Part shown: positions 18,259 through 26,187 of the stretch, piece after piece
How the letters are laid out: the number at the start of each line of letters is the position of its first letter
Numbering within the stretch: the first letter of the stretch is position 1
Assembly: GCA_964620125.1 (NCBI GenBank)
Contig: CAZUGQ010000004.1
Span: 71,305-135,304, forward strand
Direction: 5' to 3'
Length of the DNA stretch: 64,000 bases
Origin: OLB6 sp964620125
GTDB lineage: Bacteria; Bacteroidota; Ignavibacteria; Kapaibacteriales; Kapaibacteriaceae
The notes under the pieces: generated by a model
Seen by the model: the letters and a program-made list of their open reading frames with translations, nothing else
What the model was told of the DNA's origin: nothing
Database searches by the model: none
Program-made: the position numbers and the translations under genes

Positions 18259-19089
18259 ATGGTTCACACACTAAGTTCCACTCCCGTTCACATGTCTGGT
18301 GCAGGCAATACCTTTCTGGTGATGACGCCTGACGCAGTGCCGGATCTTACGCCGCACACGTCGCGAACAATGGTTCCCGCGTTGCTTGATTCTCATCCTC
18401 GCGTGGATGGTGCACCAATTGAAGGTCTGTTGATAGTCACACCAGGCGATCACTTCTTTGCGTGCGACTTCTACAACCCCGATGGTAGTCACGGTATGGT
18501 GTGTGGCAATGGTGCTCGGTGTGCTGTGCGGTTTGCCGTTGACCATGGAACACAGCCTGTTGACGGGAACATACAATTCACGCTCAACGGCAATGCTTAC
18601 ACAGCAACCATCCCCGCGAGTTCGGAGCCCCCTGCCATCATCTCCATTCGGTTACCTGCACCAACCCAGGAACAACAGTATGCCGCCGGTTCCTTGCGTG
18701 GAGTTGACGTAGACGTGTACTATGTTTTTGTGCCAAGTGACCATGCCGTAATCGACATGCCATCGGGCAACATGCGAGCCATTGTGCAGGCCATTCGGCA
18801 CCACGAAGTTTTTCCACGTGGTGTAAACGTTAACATGGTGGAAGTGGAAGCTGGCGGCACAGTGAACATTGCAACCTTCGAGCGGGGAGTGGAAGCTATA
18901 ACGGGAGCCTGCGGAACAGGTGCTGTTGCTTCGGCCATCGCTTTATGGCGGAGCGGGCGTGTATCAGACACGGTTGTAGTACGTCCGCCCAGTGGCCGAC
19001 TTCTAACGGTAATCATTCACCATACTGGCACCACCATCGAAGGTGTAGATCTTCGTGGCGATGCGCAGTACGACGGTACTCCGGAGTAA
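18259..19089 (+). CDS. dapF: Diaminopimelate epimerase
   Basis: This enzyme converts LL- to meso-diaminopimelate, the last step before lysine and the source of meso-DAP for peptidoglycan. 276 residues, normal length. Both catalytic cysteines are present: C82 in DGSHGMVCGNGARC and C218 in AITGACGTGAVAS. The usual GxGNDF motif reads GAGNTF, a mild variant. Two similar halves form the pseudo-symmetric fold. It starts 12 bases after the phosphatase stop and is followed 6 bases later by an amidohydrolase. One AGCCCCCT octamer (18626-18633) encodes part of SEPPA. Confidence 0.95.
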   Translation: MVHTLSSTPVHMSGAGNTFLVMTPDAVPDLTPHTSRTMVPALLDSHPRVDGAPIEGLLIVTPGDHFFACDFYNPDGSHGMVCGNGARCAVRFAVDHGTQPVDGNIQFTLNGNAYTATIPASSEPPAIISIRLPAPTQEQQYAAGSLRGVDVDVYYVFVPSDHAVIDMPSGNMRAIVQAIRHHEVFPRGVNVNMVEVEAGGTVNIATFERGVEAITGACGTGAVASAIALWRSGRVSDTVVVRPPSGRLLTVIIHHTGTTIEGVDLRGDAQYDGTPE

Positions 19090-19095
19090 GTCATC

Positions 19096-20289
19096 ATGAT
19101 TCGAGAACATCGTACATCGTTAACGGTTTCGGATGCCATTACTCCGGACTTTGTGCACGTGCTTACACAAACGCGTAGACATCTGCATCAGCATCCCGAG
19201 CTCAGTTTTCAGGAGTTTGAAACATCAGCTTTCATCCAAGAGCATCTGCGAGCACTTGATATCTCGCACAGAGTAGTTGCCACAACGGGCGTTGTGGCCA
19301 CGATTGGCAACGGAAATCGTTGTGTTGCACTTCGTGCCGACATGGATGCGCTCCCGATTGTCGAAGAAACAGAACTCTCCTTCGCATCCTGTCGCACTGG
19401 TGTGATGCATGCCTGCGGACACGACTTCCACACTACTATGCTTCTTGGTGCAGCGCGAATACTCAAGGAGCGTGAAGCTGAGCTCGGCGGCACTGTGTTA
19501 CTACTGTTCCAACCAGGCGAGGAAACGAACCCAGGTGGTGCATCAGTCATGATTCGTGAAGGGGCTTTGGCAGACCCTGTGCCGCAGATCATATTCGGTC
19601 AGCACGTTGATCCCGATGCTCCCGTAGGCACCATATCCTTTCGAAGCGGCCCGATGATGGCCTCTGCCGATGAACTCTCATGGAGTATCCGAGGGCGTGG
19701 TGCACATGCAGCGCAACCGCACAAGGCTCATGACCCGCTATTTGCGGCAGCAGGCCTTGTGCAGCATCTGCAGGGGCAGTTCAGTCGACTTCGTGATCCA
19801 CTAGTACAAAGCGTTCTCACAATAACCAGCATTCACGGTGGATCGGCATTCAATGTGATACCTGAAACCGTGGAAATGAAGGGAACGCTCCGATCGTTTA
19901 ATCAGCAGTGGCGTGAGCGCGCATGGGAGATGCTCGAGGAACAGACGCAGGATTACTGTGCACTTCATGGATGTGAAGGCAGACTGCAGATTGGCAAGGG
20001 ATACCCTTCACTTGTGAACAACGTCCAAGCCACGGAGTTTGCTCGCAGTATTGCTGAGCAGCAGGTTGGAGTAGCGAATGTGCAGGACTTCGAGCCCAAG
20101 ATGTGGGCAGAGGACTTTGCATACTATGCGCAACAGGTTCCAGCCTGTTTTTGGATGCTGGGCGTGCGTCCCCCTCACGTAGATTCGATGCCCGGCTTGC
20201 ATCATCCGCAGTTTACGCCAGATGAAGGAGCCATGGTTGTTGGCGCCAAGATGCTGGCATCGGTGGCGATAGGGTATTTGGGAGTGTAG
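19096..20289 (+). CDS. M20-family metal-dependent amidohydrolase
   Basis: 397 residues of the M20D group (hippurate hydrolase, N-acyl-amino-acid amidohydrolase, N-acetyl-diaminopimelate deacetylase). Metal-binding motifs are visible: DMDALP, HACGHDFHTTMLLGAA, FQPGEE and GQHVDP, plus the C-terminal histidine in MPGLHHPQF. A dimerisation lid domain lies around 180-290. It follows dapF by 6 bases. Within M20D an N-acetyl-DAP deacetylase would suit that location, but the sequence alone does not separate the substrates, so I leave it general. Confidence 0.9.
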   Translation: MIREHRTSLTVSDAITPDFVHVLTQTRRHLHQHPELSFQEFETSAFIQEHLRALDISHRVVATTGVVATIGNGNRCVALRADMDALPIVEETELSFASCRTGVMHACGHDFHTTMLLGAARILKEREAELGGTVLLLFQPGEETNPGGASVMIREGALADPVPQIIFGQHVDPDAPVGTISFRSGPMMASADELSWSIRGRGAHAAQPHKAHDPLFAAAGLVQHLQGQFSRLRDPLVQSVLTITSIHGGSAFNVIPETVEMKGTLRSFNQQWRERAWEMLEEQTQDYCALHGCEGRLQIGKGYPSLVNNVQATEFARSIAEQQVGVANVQDFEPKMWAEDFAYYAQQVPACFWMLGVRPPHVDSMPGLHHPQFTPDEGAMVVGAKMLASVAIGYLGV

Positions 20290-20312
20290 GTGAGATAAGT
20301 GTTCCCACTTAA

Positions 20313-20337
20313 AGTGCCGGGAACTTATGTTCCCGGC
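20313..20337. terminator. Hairpin between convergent genes; copy of a dispersed palindromic repeat
   Basis: Perfect 9-bp arms GCCGGGAAC and GTTCCCGGC with loop TTAT lie between the amidohydrolase and the convergent phosphoesterase gene. It could end transcription from both sides, though no T run follows. A 25-base match with two differences is found inside argS (24535-24560), so this is also a repeat element. Confidence 0.55.
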
Positions 20338-20358
20338 TCTCTAACAACGTTCACGGCT

Positions 20359-21741
20359 TTAAACGTAATTGTCAGTAATCCTAGGCGACCGAAGAGTAAA
20401 TACGGTGATTTCCGGCGGTACGCCCACACGCAATGGCGGTCCAACAGTTCCTATCCCACAGTTCACATACAACAGCTGTTCCCCTTTCCTATACATGCCA
20501 GCTACTTGCTCGTACACGAACCCTGCTAACGACAGTCCAATGCCGAACATGCCCACGTTCACTTGGCCACCGTGCGTGTGACCACTCAGCATAAGGTTGA
20601 CTGACCTCTTGCCAACAATCTCTTTATCCCACAGCGAGGGGTCATGAGCAAGGAGGATGGTTGGTTCATCTTCGTGTACTCCACGTAAGGCACCATTCAA
20701 ATCGCCAAACGTCTGCCGAGATCCGATGTTGTCAATGCCTGCCAACACGAATCCATCAGCCCCCTGCCCAATTCGTCGATGTTCGTTGTTAAGTACGTCT
20801 ACGCCAAAATCTCGAAGTGCCGTCACCAGTTGCCGATGCTCTTCTAGCGTGTTGTAATGATCATGGTTGCCAAGTGTTGCATACACGGTGTTGGTTGCGG
20901 TAAGTCGCTCAAGCTCGCGAGCTATAACTGCCAGTTCCTTTGGTAGCGCATTCACAAAATCGCCGGTAATCACAACAGCATTTGGTCGCTGCTCACGCAC
21001 TAGCCTCACAACTTCCTGAAACGGACGATAGTCCGGGAACGATCCTGCATGCACATCGCTGAGCTGCACAAGGCGGAAGCCATCCATTGTGCGCGGCAGA
21101 CCTGGCAACACAACCTCCTCTTGCGTTACCTGAAAGTCATACAACGTTCGTAGCATGCCATTGGCAACAATTGCATACGGAACCGCTGCTGTACCCCACA
21201 TGACCTTTCCGAGCATGGACCGTCGGCCTACATCAACCTCACCCACGGCCGACACGGTGGTTCCACTCACCGCTTGAATCTCGGTTGCCGACGCAGTCTC
21301 CATGAGTTCGATTTTGTTAGGGGGCTTCGGCGTCTGTGACGTGCGAAAGAGCACTCGTAAAACGGTTTGGACAAGCTGCGACATCAACAACACGAGCGCT
21401 ATGGGCAGCTTGGGTAGGTACCAGAAGCATGCGGCCATAAACAGCCCAAGATCCATCCCATCAAGTCTGAATAAGTGGCGCCTCCACGCAACGTACGCGT
21501 ACGTAACGAACGCTGCTCCTCCAACAATCCATGCAATGCGAGTCCACCATGAAGAGGCACCATGCTTACGAATAAAACGCTGGAAGCAAAAGAGAACGTA
21601 TGCGTCCAGTGTTATAAACACGACACCTAAAATGATACTGAAAACGGTGATGTTCGGTACAGCCACAATTGGGACCAAGTGTTGATTACTAAACTCCGGA
21701 TGTATATGCTGCTGCGCTCTGCTGAATATTGTCGTTCTCAA
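20359..21741 (-). CDS. Membrane-anchored metallophosphoesterase
   Basis: 460 residues. The N-terminal third holds four hydrophobic helices (such as VFSIILGVVFITLDAYVLF and IAWIVGGAAFVTYAYVAW). A calcineurin-like phosphoesterase domain follows from about residue 215 with all metal motifs: SDVHAG, GDFVN, GNHDHY, AHDPS and SGHTHGGQ. This layout matches the YkuE/YaeI-type family, some members of which act on lipid pyrophosphates such as UDP-diacylglucosamine. The substrate here is unknown. It is convergent with the M20 gene and ends 21 bases past the hairpin. Two octamer copies lie inside, in opposite orientation. Confidence 0.9.
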   Translation of the reverse strand: MRTTIFSRAQQHIHPEFSNQHLVPIVAVPNITVFSIILGVVFITLDAYVLFCFQRFIRKHGASSWWTRIAWIVGGAAFVTYAYVAWRRHLFRLDGMDLGLFMAACFWYLPKLPIALVLLMSQLVQTVLRVLFRTSQTPKPPNKIELMETASATEIQAVSGTTVSAVGEVDVGRRSMLGKVMWGTAAVPYAIVANGMLRTLYDFQVTQEEVVLPGLPRTMDGFRLVQLSDVHAGSFPDYRPFQEVVRLVREQRPNAVVITGDFVNALPKELAVIARELERLTATNTVYATLGNHDHYNTLEEHRQLVTALRDFGVDVLNNEHRRIGQGADGFVLAGIDNIGSRQTFGDLNGALRGVHEDEPTILLAHDPSLWDKEIVGKRSVNLMLSGHTHGGQVNVGMFGIGLSLAGFVYEQVAGMYRKGEQLLYVNCGIGTVGPPLRVGVPPEITVFTLRSPRITDNYV

Positions 21742-21786
21742 TTCTTGGTCGACGCCGTCCAGCTCCGGTGCTTGTGTGAATAGAGC

Positions 21787-22659
21787 CTACTCTCGCTTCA
21801 ACGTTAGAAACAAGGCGTCGGCTTCCGCGATAATGGTTGACGAATCAGATGCCAAGCGTATTTCGCCATGAACAAAGTTCTTACGGCCATCCTGTTCTGT
21901 GATGTACGCCTGTATCTCGTACTCTTGGTCCAACAACATAGGAGCACGAAATCGCACATTGAGTTGTGCTGTGGGTGCTCGAATGCCTGCTGCACTCAAG
22001 CATTTGCCCATGGTTTCATCGAGCAGGAGCGACACGTAGCCACCATGTACAACGTTTAGAGATCCTTGCATGCGTGCATCTGGCCGGATGTACGTGCGAA
22101 CTGAATCGTCGGCATTCCTAAGAACAAAGCTTAGGAACAACGTGTTTGGATTTGCTTCGCCACAAACCACACACTGATTATCGGCTCTGGGACGGATAAA
22201 GGTAATCTTCCCTACCTCCTCAAGTGGCATAAGCGGCATGATTCTCTTGCGTTCGTCATCATGATAAGCGTAGTATGGCCCCCATGGCTTGATATGCCGT
22301 GCAATGTCCATGGCAACTTGCGGAACAAGACGTCCCCAACCGCCAACAAGGGCCCAGTGATAGAGAACGCCGTCGGGTGAGTAGTAGAGTCGGTCAGGAT
22401 GGAACAAAACGTTCAGTGAAGCGGCGTAATACAATCGGATGCCATCGAAGCCAGTATAAACGATCGGCGTGTCTTCGGGCCTGAGATAATTCATTTCATC
22501 GCCACATCTCGACACGTATGGGAAGTCTGGATAATGTGGATTAGCTGTTTGGGCCAAGCGCCGAAAGAAGAAATCCAGAAACCATGGATCATCCTGTATT
22601 GCTCCGTCAATGGACAGTCTGCCATTGAGGTCGAGGTGGTAGTAGAAGTCACGGGGCAT
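21787..22659 (-). CDS. UPF0598 (DUF4505)-hotdog thioesterase fusion
   Basis: 290 residues. Residues 1-150 match the UPF0598 family known from the mitochondrial protein C8orf82: FYYHLDLNGRLSIDG, FFFRRL, SRCGDEMNYLRPEDTPIV. Residues of about 160-290 form a PaaI/4HBT-like hotdog domain (NVVHGGYVSLLLDETMG, RFRAPMLLDQEYEIQAYI), the acyl-CoA thioesterase fold. A C..C pair (CVVCGE) lies at the junction. UPF0598 has no established function, so the fusion suggests it acts on or near an acyl-CoA. The start ATG at 22659 directly abuts a 9-bp minisatellite. Confidence 0.82.
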   Translation of the reverse strand: MPRDFYYHLDLNGRLSIDGAIQDDPWFLDFFFRRLAQTANPHYPDFPYVSRCGDEMNYLRPEDTPIVYTGFDGIRLYYAASLNVLFHPDRLYYSPDGVLYHWALVGGWGRLVPQVAMDIARHIKPWGPYYAYHDDERKRIMPLMPLEEVGKITFIRPRADNQCVVCGEANPNTLFLSFVLRNADDSVRTYIRPDARMQGSLNVVHGGYVSLLLDETMGKCLSAAGIRAPTAQLNVRFRAPMLLDQEYEIQAYITEQDGRKNFVHGEIRLASDSSTIIAEADALFLTLKRE

Positions 22660-22665
22660 GGGGTT

Positions 22666-22710
22666 GAGGGACTGGAGGGACTGGAGGGACTGGAGGGACT
22701 AGAGGGAGTG
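22666..22710. repeat. 9-bp minisatellite (GAGGGACTG units), left array
   Basis: Three perfect GAGGGACTG units and two degenerate ones run from 22666 into the scaffold gap. The array starts 7 bases upstream of the minus-strand start codon at 22659. It shares its unit and the left flank GGGTTGAGGGA with the array at 25603-25674. Its true length is hidden by the gap. Confidence 0.9.
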
Positions 22711-22713
22711 GGG

Positions 22714-22748
22714 NNNNNNNNNNNNNNNNNNNNNNNNNNNNNNNNNNN
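22714..22748. other. Scaffold gap (35 N)
   Basis: Thirty-five unknown bases lie between two G-rich tandem arrays. Low complexity probably broke the assembly, and the N count need not equal the real length. Confidence 0.98.
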
Positions 22749-22804
22749 TGGAGGGAGGGGGAGTGGAGGGAGGGGGAGTGGAGGGAGGGGGAGTGGAGGG
22801 AGGG
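22749..22804. repeat. 15-bp G-rich tandem array
   Basis: Three perfect TGGAGGGAGGGGGAG units plus a partial fourth lie between the gap and the plus-strand thioredoxin-fold gene at 22830. The plus strand has repeated runs of three to five G spaced by one to three bases, enough for G-quadruplex formation. It would be transcribed as the leader of that gene. Confidence 0.9.
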
Positions 22805-22829
22805 TGGAGAGAGGGGTGTAGATTTGTGT

Positions 22830-23381
22830 ATGGCAGCAACCTCTACGATGATGCCGCTGGGTACGATAGCACCAGCGTTCGAACTTACTGATACCATCAC
22901 TGGTCAGCGTGTAAGGCTACCGGATGAGCCTGCGGTGGCAACTGTTGTTGCGTTCATTTGCAACCATTGTCCTTCTGTAGTGCACATGATTGACGAGTTT
23001 GTTCGATTTGCTCGAGATGTGCAAAAACGTGGAGTGAGAGTCGTAGCAATTTCGGCTAACGACCCCGTGGCCTATCCTGATGATGCGCCGGAGAAAATGC
23101 AAGTGTTCGCCAACGTTCACGCTTTCACCTTTCCGTACCTCTTTGATGATTCGCAGGATGTTGCTCGAGCCTATGGCGCAGCGTGTACACCCGACCTGTA
23201 TCTGTTTGATGCAGATCTTCGCTGTGTGTACCGAGGTAGATTCGATGAGAGTACTCCCGGCAATGGTAAGCCGGTAAGTGGTGCAGACCTGCAAGAGGCT
23301 GTGGAGTGCGTGTTAAACGGACAGCCTGTGGGTGACGAGCAATGGCCGAGCATAGGTTGCTCAATCAAGTGGCGGAGGTAA
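22830..23381 (+). CDS. Thioredoxin-fold protein, AhpC/TSA-like, CxxC
   Basis: 183 residues from ATG 22830; a TTG two codons earlier is possible. The fold starts MPLGTIAPAFELTDTITGQ, as in AhpC/TSA and TlpA proteins. The redox motif CNHC (44-47) in AFICNHCPSVVH is typical of a group of cytoplasmic thioredoxin-family proteins that end in PSIGCSIKW, which is also present here (last ten residues). The cis-Pro segment is CTPDLYLFD. It has no signal peptide. Likely a thiol-disulfide or peroxide-detoxifying enzyme. It is the only plus-strand gene in this stretch, with repeat-rich DNA upstream. Confidence 0.9.
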   Translation: MAATSTMMPLGTIAPAFELTDTITGQRVRLPDEPAVATVVAFICNHCPSVVHMIDEFVRFARDVQKRGVRVVAISANDPVAYPDDAPEKMQVFANVHAFTFPYLFDDSQDVARAYGAACTPDLYLFDADLRCVYRGRFDESTPGNGKPVSGADLQEAVECVLNGQPVGDEQWPSIGCSIKWRR

Positions 23382-23475
23382 TCGTTCTGGTAACGCCCCT
23401 CGAACGTGCATTTGTGATTTCAATGATTTTACAGTCGTAGGCCGCAGAAATAGCAGGAACACTGTCAGACTGTTG

Positions 23476-25171
23476 CTACATGCTCTCCGGCGCCTGCACT
23501 CCCAAAACATGCAATCCATTCCGCATGGCCTTGCGAGTTATGTTGGCAAGGAATAGTCGCGCAGCTTCGAGCTTTGGTTCGGAGCCGAGGATTCGACAAT
23601 CATGATAGAACTGATGATACGATGCTGCAAGGTCTCGGAGATAATCTGCAACGGTGTGCGGTTCCAGACTAACAGCAGCACGCTCAAGCACATCACGGAA
23701 CCTGCTTAACAATGCAATGAGTTCTACCTCGAGCGGATGCGTGAGAACAGACAACTCTACAGTTGACGGATCTGGCAAGCCCCCTTCCACTTTCCGAAGA
23801 ATAGAGCAGATTCGAGCATGGGCGTACTGGAGGTAGAATACAGGGTTCTTCTCACCCTCTTCCTTGGCTAGGTCCAAGTCGAAGTCCAGATGCGTGCCTG
23901 GGGCTCGCATGATGAAGAAGAATCGAACGACGTCTGCACCAACTTCGTCGATGAGTTCATCGAGGGTAAAACTTTTGCCGCTACGTTTCGAGAACTTCAC
24001 TACAGNNNNNNNNNNTCTCGATAAAGGTGACCATCTGGTGGATTACGACACGCACCTTGTTAGCATCGTAACCAAGGGCTTCCACCCCTGAGAGAACATC
24101 CGGGATCGTGGCAATATGATCAGCGCCAAAGATGTCCACGACCATATCGAAGCCCCGCTCAAGTTTTTCGATATGGTAGGCGATGTCTGGTAAACGATAC
24201 GTTGGCTCGCCGGTACTTTTCACGATCACCTTGTCCTGCCGTTCACCTTTGGCATCACCATGATTCATCTGCGACAAAGCAAACCAGACGGCACCATCCT
24301 TGTCGTAGGCCAGGCCACGATTTCTCAGTTCGGTGATCGTTCTTTGAACTCTGCTCTGTCCCCCCCCCTGTTCATGGTACAGGGAATCTTCATTGAAGAA
24401 CACATCGTGATGAATGTTTAGGCGCTCGAGAGTGGTTTTAATCTTCGAGAAACACCATTCCTCGCCCTCTTTTCGGCAGAGCGTGAGGAGTGAATCGATG
24501 TCATCGGACTGGATCGTACGTATTACTACCTCATAGTGCCGGGTACTTATGTCCCCGGCAACCTCCGTGATGTAGTCGCCATGATACCCATCCTCCGGAA
24601 ACGGCAGAACCTCCGGCCTACCAACCTGCTCGCATACGCGCGCCGCAATGCTCTGCCCCAGCTTGTTCATTTGGTTGCCAGCATTGTTGAAGTAGTACTC
24701 GCGCGTTACGGCATGCCCCGTCCATGCAAGGATGTTCGCAATGGTATCACCAAGTGCACAGTTGCGCCCATGACCTGCATGCAGCGGCCCGGTCGGATTT
24801 GCACTCACATACTCCACGTTCACCGTTTGGCCCCCGCCAACCTGGCTCCGTCCAATACCGTCCCCCTCGGCTGCAAGCGAGCTGAGCACAACATGAAACG
24901 CCTCCGGCGCAAAAGTCACGTTGATGAAGCCCGGACCTGCTACCTCCACCTTCTCTACATACTGCGGGGTGCCAAGTCGCTGAACAATTTCTTCGGCTAT
25001 CGCTCTGGGTGATTTTTTAAGGGGCTTGGCTAGACTTAATGCAATCGTGTTCGAAAGGTGCCCGTGATCTGCATGTCTGGGTAACTCCCAATACGATCGA
25101 TCCTGTTTCGGCACCTGCATCTGCGAAAGAACATCGGCCAACGGCTCGTCTATCAATTCCTCCAATGTCAT
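23476..25171 (-). CDS. argS: Arginyl-tRNA synthetase (interrupted by a 10-N gap)
   Basis: Charges tRNA-Arg. The coding sequence is split only by the N run at 24006-24015. Upstream part (start ATG 25171): N-terminal additional domain, the class I HIGH box as NPTGPLHAGHG, and the catalytic domain through VVIHQMVTFIE. Downstream part: the KMSKS loop as VKFSKRSG and a complete DALR anticodon domain (FYLQYAHARICSILRK) to the stop. Joining the two in frame needs a gap that is a multiple of three, so the ten Ns are a placeholder and only about three or four residues are missing. The ATG overlaps the rsfS stop by 4 bases. A palindromic repeat (24535-24560) lies inside the coding region and encodes AGDISTRHY. 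Confidence 0.93.
24006..24015. other. Scaffold gap (10 N) within argS
   Basis: Ten Ns lie between the catalytic core and the KFSKR loop of argS. The two halves are in different frames as written, which fits a nominal gap size rather than a true frameshift. Confidence 0.98.
24535..24560. repeat. Palindromic repeat inside argS, copy of the hairpin at 20313-20337
   Basis: Arms GCCGGGTAC and GTCCCCGGC with loop TTAT match the intergenic hairpin at 20313-20337 over 25 bases with two differences. On the argS strand it is read in frame as AGDISTRHY, so the element is tolerated in the protein. Confidence 0.7.
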
Positions 25172-25587
25172 GCGTTGGCACTCCTCCGCCGCATCGTCGT
25201 GAGCGCACGGGCAGCCCCCGCTTCGGTTATCCCGTAAGCCTTGGCATCGCCCCACATCCGCTCAAGATTGTAATGCATGCGGGCGTCTCGACGCATAACG
25301 TGAACAACTACGTCGAAGTAATCCAAAACCATCCATGTTGACACGGAGGTGCCGTCAACCCGAGGAGAACCGTATCCAAGCTCGCGCAACTGACGCTGAA
25401 TATGATCAGTAACGGCTCGCATCTGGGCCTCGCTGTCGACCGTTGCTATCACGAAAAAATCAGCAGGTGATGAATCAAGCTTGCTAAGATCGAGCACCAG
25501 CAGGTCATGCGCCTGCTTATCCTTGGCCAGTCGTGCACACAAGACTGCACGACCCTTGATGGAACGTGGACGAGTGAGGGTGGACAA
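25168..25587 (-). CDS. rsfS: Ribosomal silencing factor RsfS (Iojap family)
   Basis: Binds ribosomal protein L14 and blocks joining of the 30S and 50S subunits in starvation. 139 residues. The core LLVLDLSKLDSSPADFFVIAT, the DHIQRQLRE helix and the WMVLDYFDVVVHVM strand are diagnostic. It starts at a TTG (25587) with GGAG six bases upstream. The stop overlaps the argS ATG by 4 bases, so the two are coupled. The tandem GAGGGACTG array sits directly upstream in the 5' leader. A basic C-terminal tail (TTMRRRSANA) is present. Confidence 0.94.
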   Translation of the reverse strand: MSTLTRPRSIKGRAVLCARLAKDKQAHDLLVLDLSKLDSSPADFFVIATVDSEAQMRAVTDHIQRQLRELGYGSPRVDGTSVSTWMVLDYFDVVVHVMRRDARMHYNLERMWGDAKAYGITEAGAARALTTMRRRSANA

Positions 25588-25602
25588 TGGCGGCTCCGGG
25601 TT

Positions 25603-25674
25603 GAGGGATGTGAGGGATGTGAGGGACTGGAGGGACTGGAGGGACTGGAGGGACTGGAGGGACTGGAGGGGAGG
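25603..25674. repeat. 9-bp minisatellite (GAGGGACTG units), right array
   Basis: Two GAGGGATGT units, five perfect GAGGGACTG units and one degenerate unit fill the gap between the stop of the LytR_C gene (25675) and the start of rsfS. The unit and left flank match the array at 22666. Read on the transcript strand it is a pyrimidine-rich leader just ahead of the rsfS ribosome-binding site. Confidence 0.93.
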
Positions 25675-26115
25675 TTAAGAGCCTTTGAAGGGCTCGAGAG
25701 CAACAAGATCCTTGCCGAGTACCACGGATGCGTGTACAAAGAGCATCGAATCAATATCGCTCACAACAAGTGAGTCTTGGATGCCGAGAACGGTGGCCAC
25801 CTTGAGGGCAGTTTGGCGGTCACCAACTCGATCGATGACTACAGATTGTGATTGCAGTTGCGCTGCTGTGGACAACTCCACAACATCAAACCCGCGCTCG
25901 CGAAGGAACATCAGAGTCTTGCGGCCTGCACCGTTCTTGCCAGAAGCATTTACGACGTCAATCTGAATAACGGACCTATCGGCATCGCTCTCTACATAAG
26001 GAGACACAGGCGGGTTTAGCAGGCGCCAGATAAACGAACCGAGGAAGAGGAGAACGACTGCAGAGGCAGCCCCGAGTGCCAGAAGTGGCCAGATCGAACG
26101 TTTGCGTGTGGTCAC
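25675..26115 (-). CDS. LytR_C-domain protein with one membrane helix
   Basis: 146 residues. A basic N-terminus (MTTRKRSIW) leads into one membrane helix (PLLALGAASAVVLLFLGSFIW). The LytR C-terminal domain follows (about 48-140: VIQIDVVNASGKNGAGRKTLMFLRERG split over two strands, VIDRVGDRQTALKVATVLGI). The domain is found alone or after LytR-CpsA-Psr enzymes and is thought to bind cell-wall material; its activity is not established. It lies between the sigma factor gene (72 bases away) and rsfS, on the same strand. No LCP catalytic domain is present. Confidence 0.85.
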   Translation of the reverse strand: MTTRKRSIWPLLALGAASAVVLLFLGSFIWRLLNPPVSPYVESDADRSVIQIDVVNASGKNGAGRKTLMFLRERGFDVVELSTAAQLQSQSVVIDRVGDRQTALKVATVLGIQDSLVVSDIDSMLFVHASVVLGKDLVALEPFKGS

Positions 26116-26187
26116 GCGCCGACCCTTCTACCGATGGTCATTCGCCAACCTTGATTGTGGTGATCAGCACTGCACCTTCTCGGCTGG

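Noticed and set aside
22666..22804. ORFs through the tandem arrays coding for LEG- or GGRGS-type repeats
   Set aside because: They are translations of 9- and 15-bp repeats that cross the N run, with no start signal or flanking domain.
23981..24000. Frameshift splitting argS into two genes
   Set aside because: The change of frame coincides with the 10-N gap, and both sides join at the KMSKS loop of a normal ArgRS. The N count is nominal.
25603..25674. CRISPR-like array
   Set aside because: Units are contiguous with no spacers and only 9 bp long. No Cas genes are nearby.
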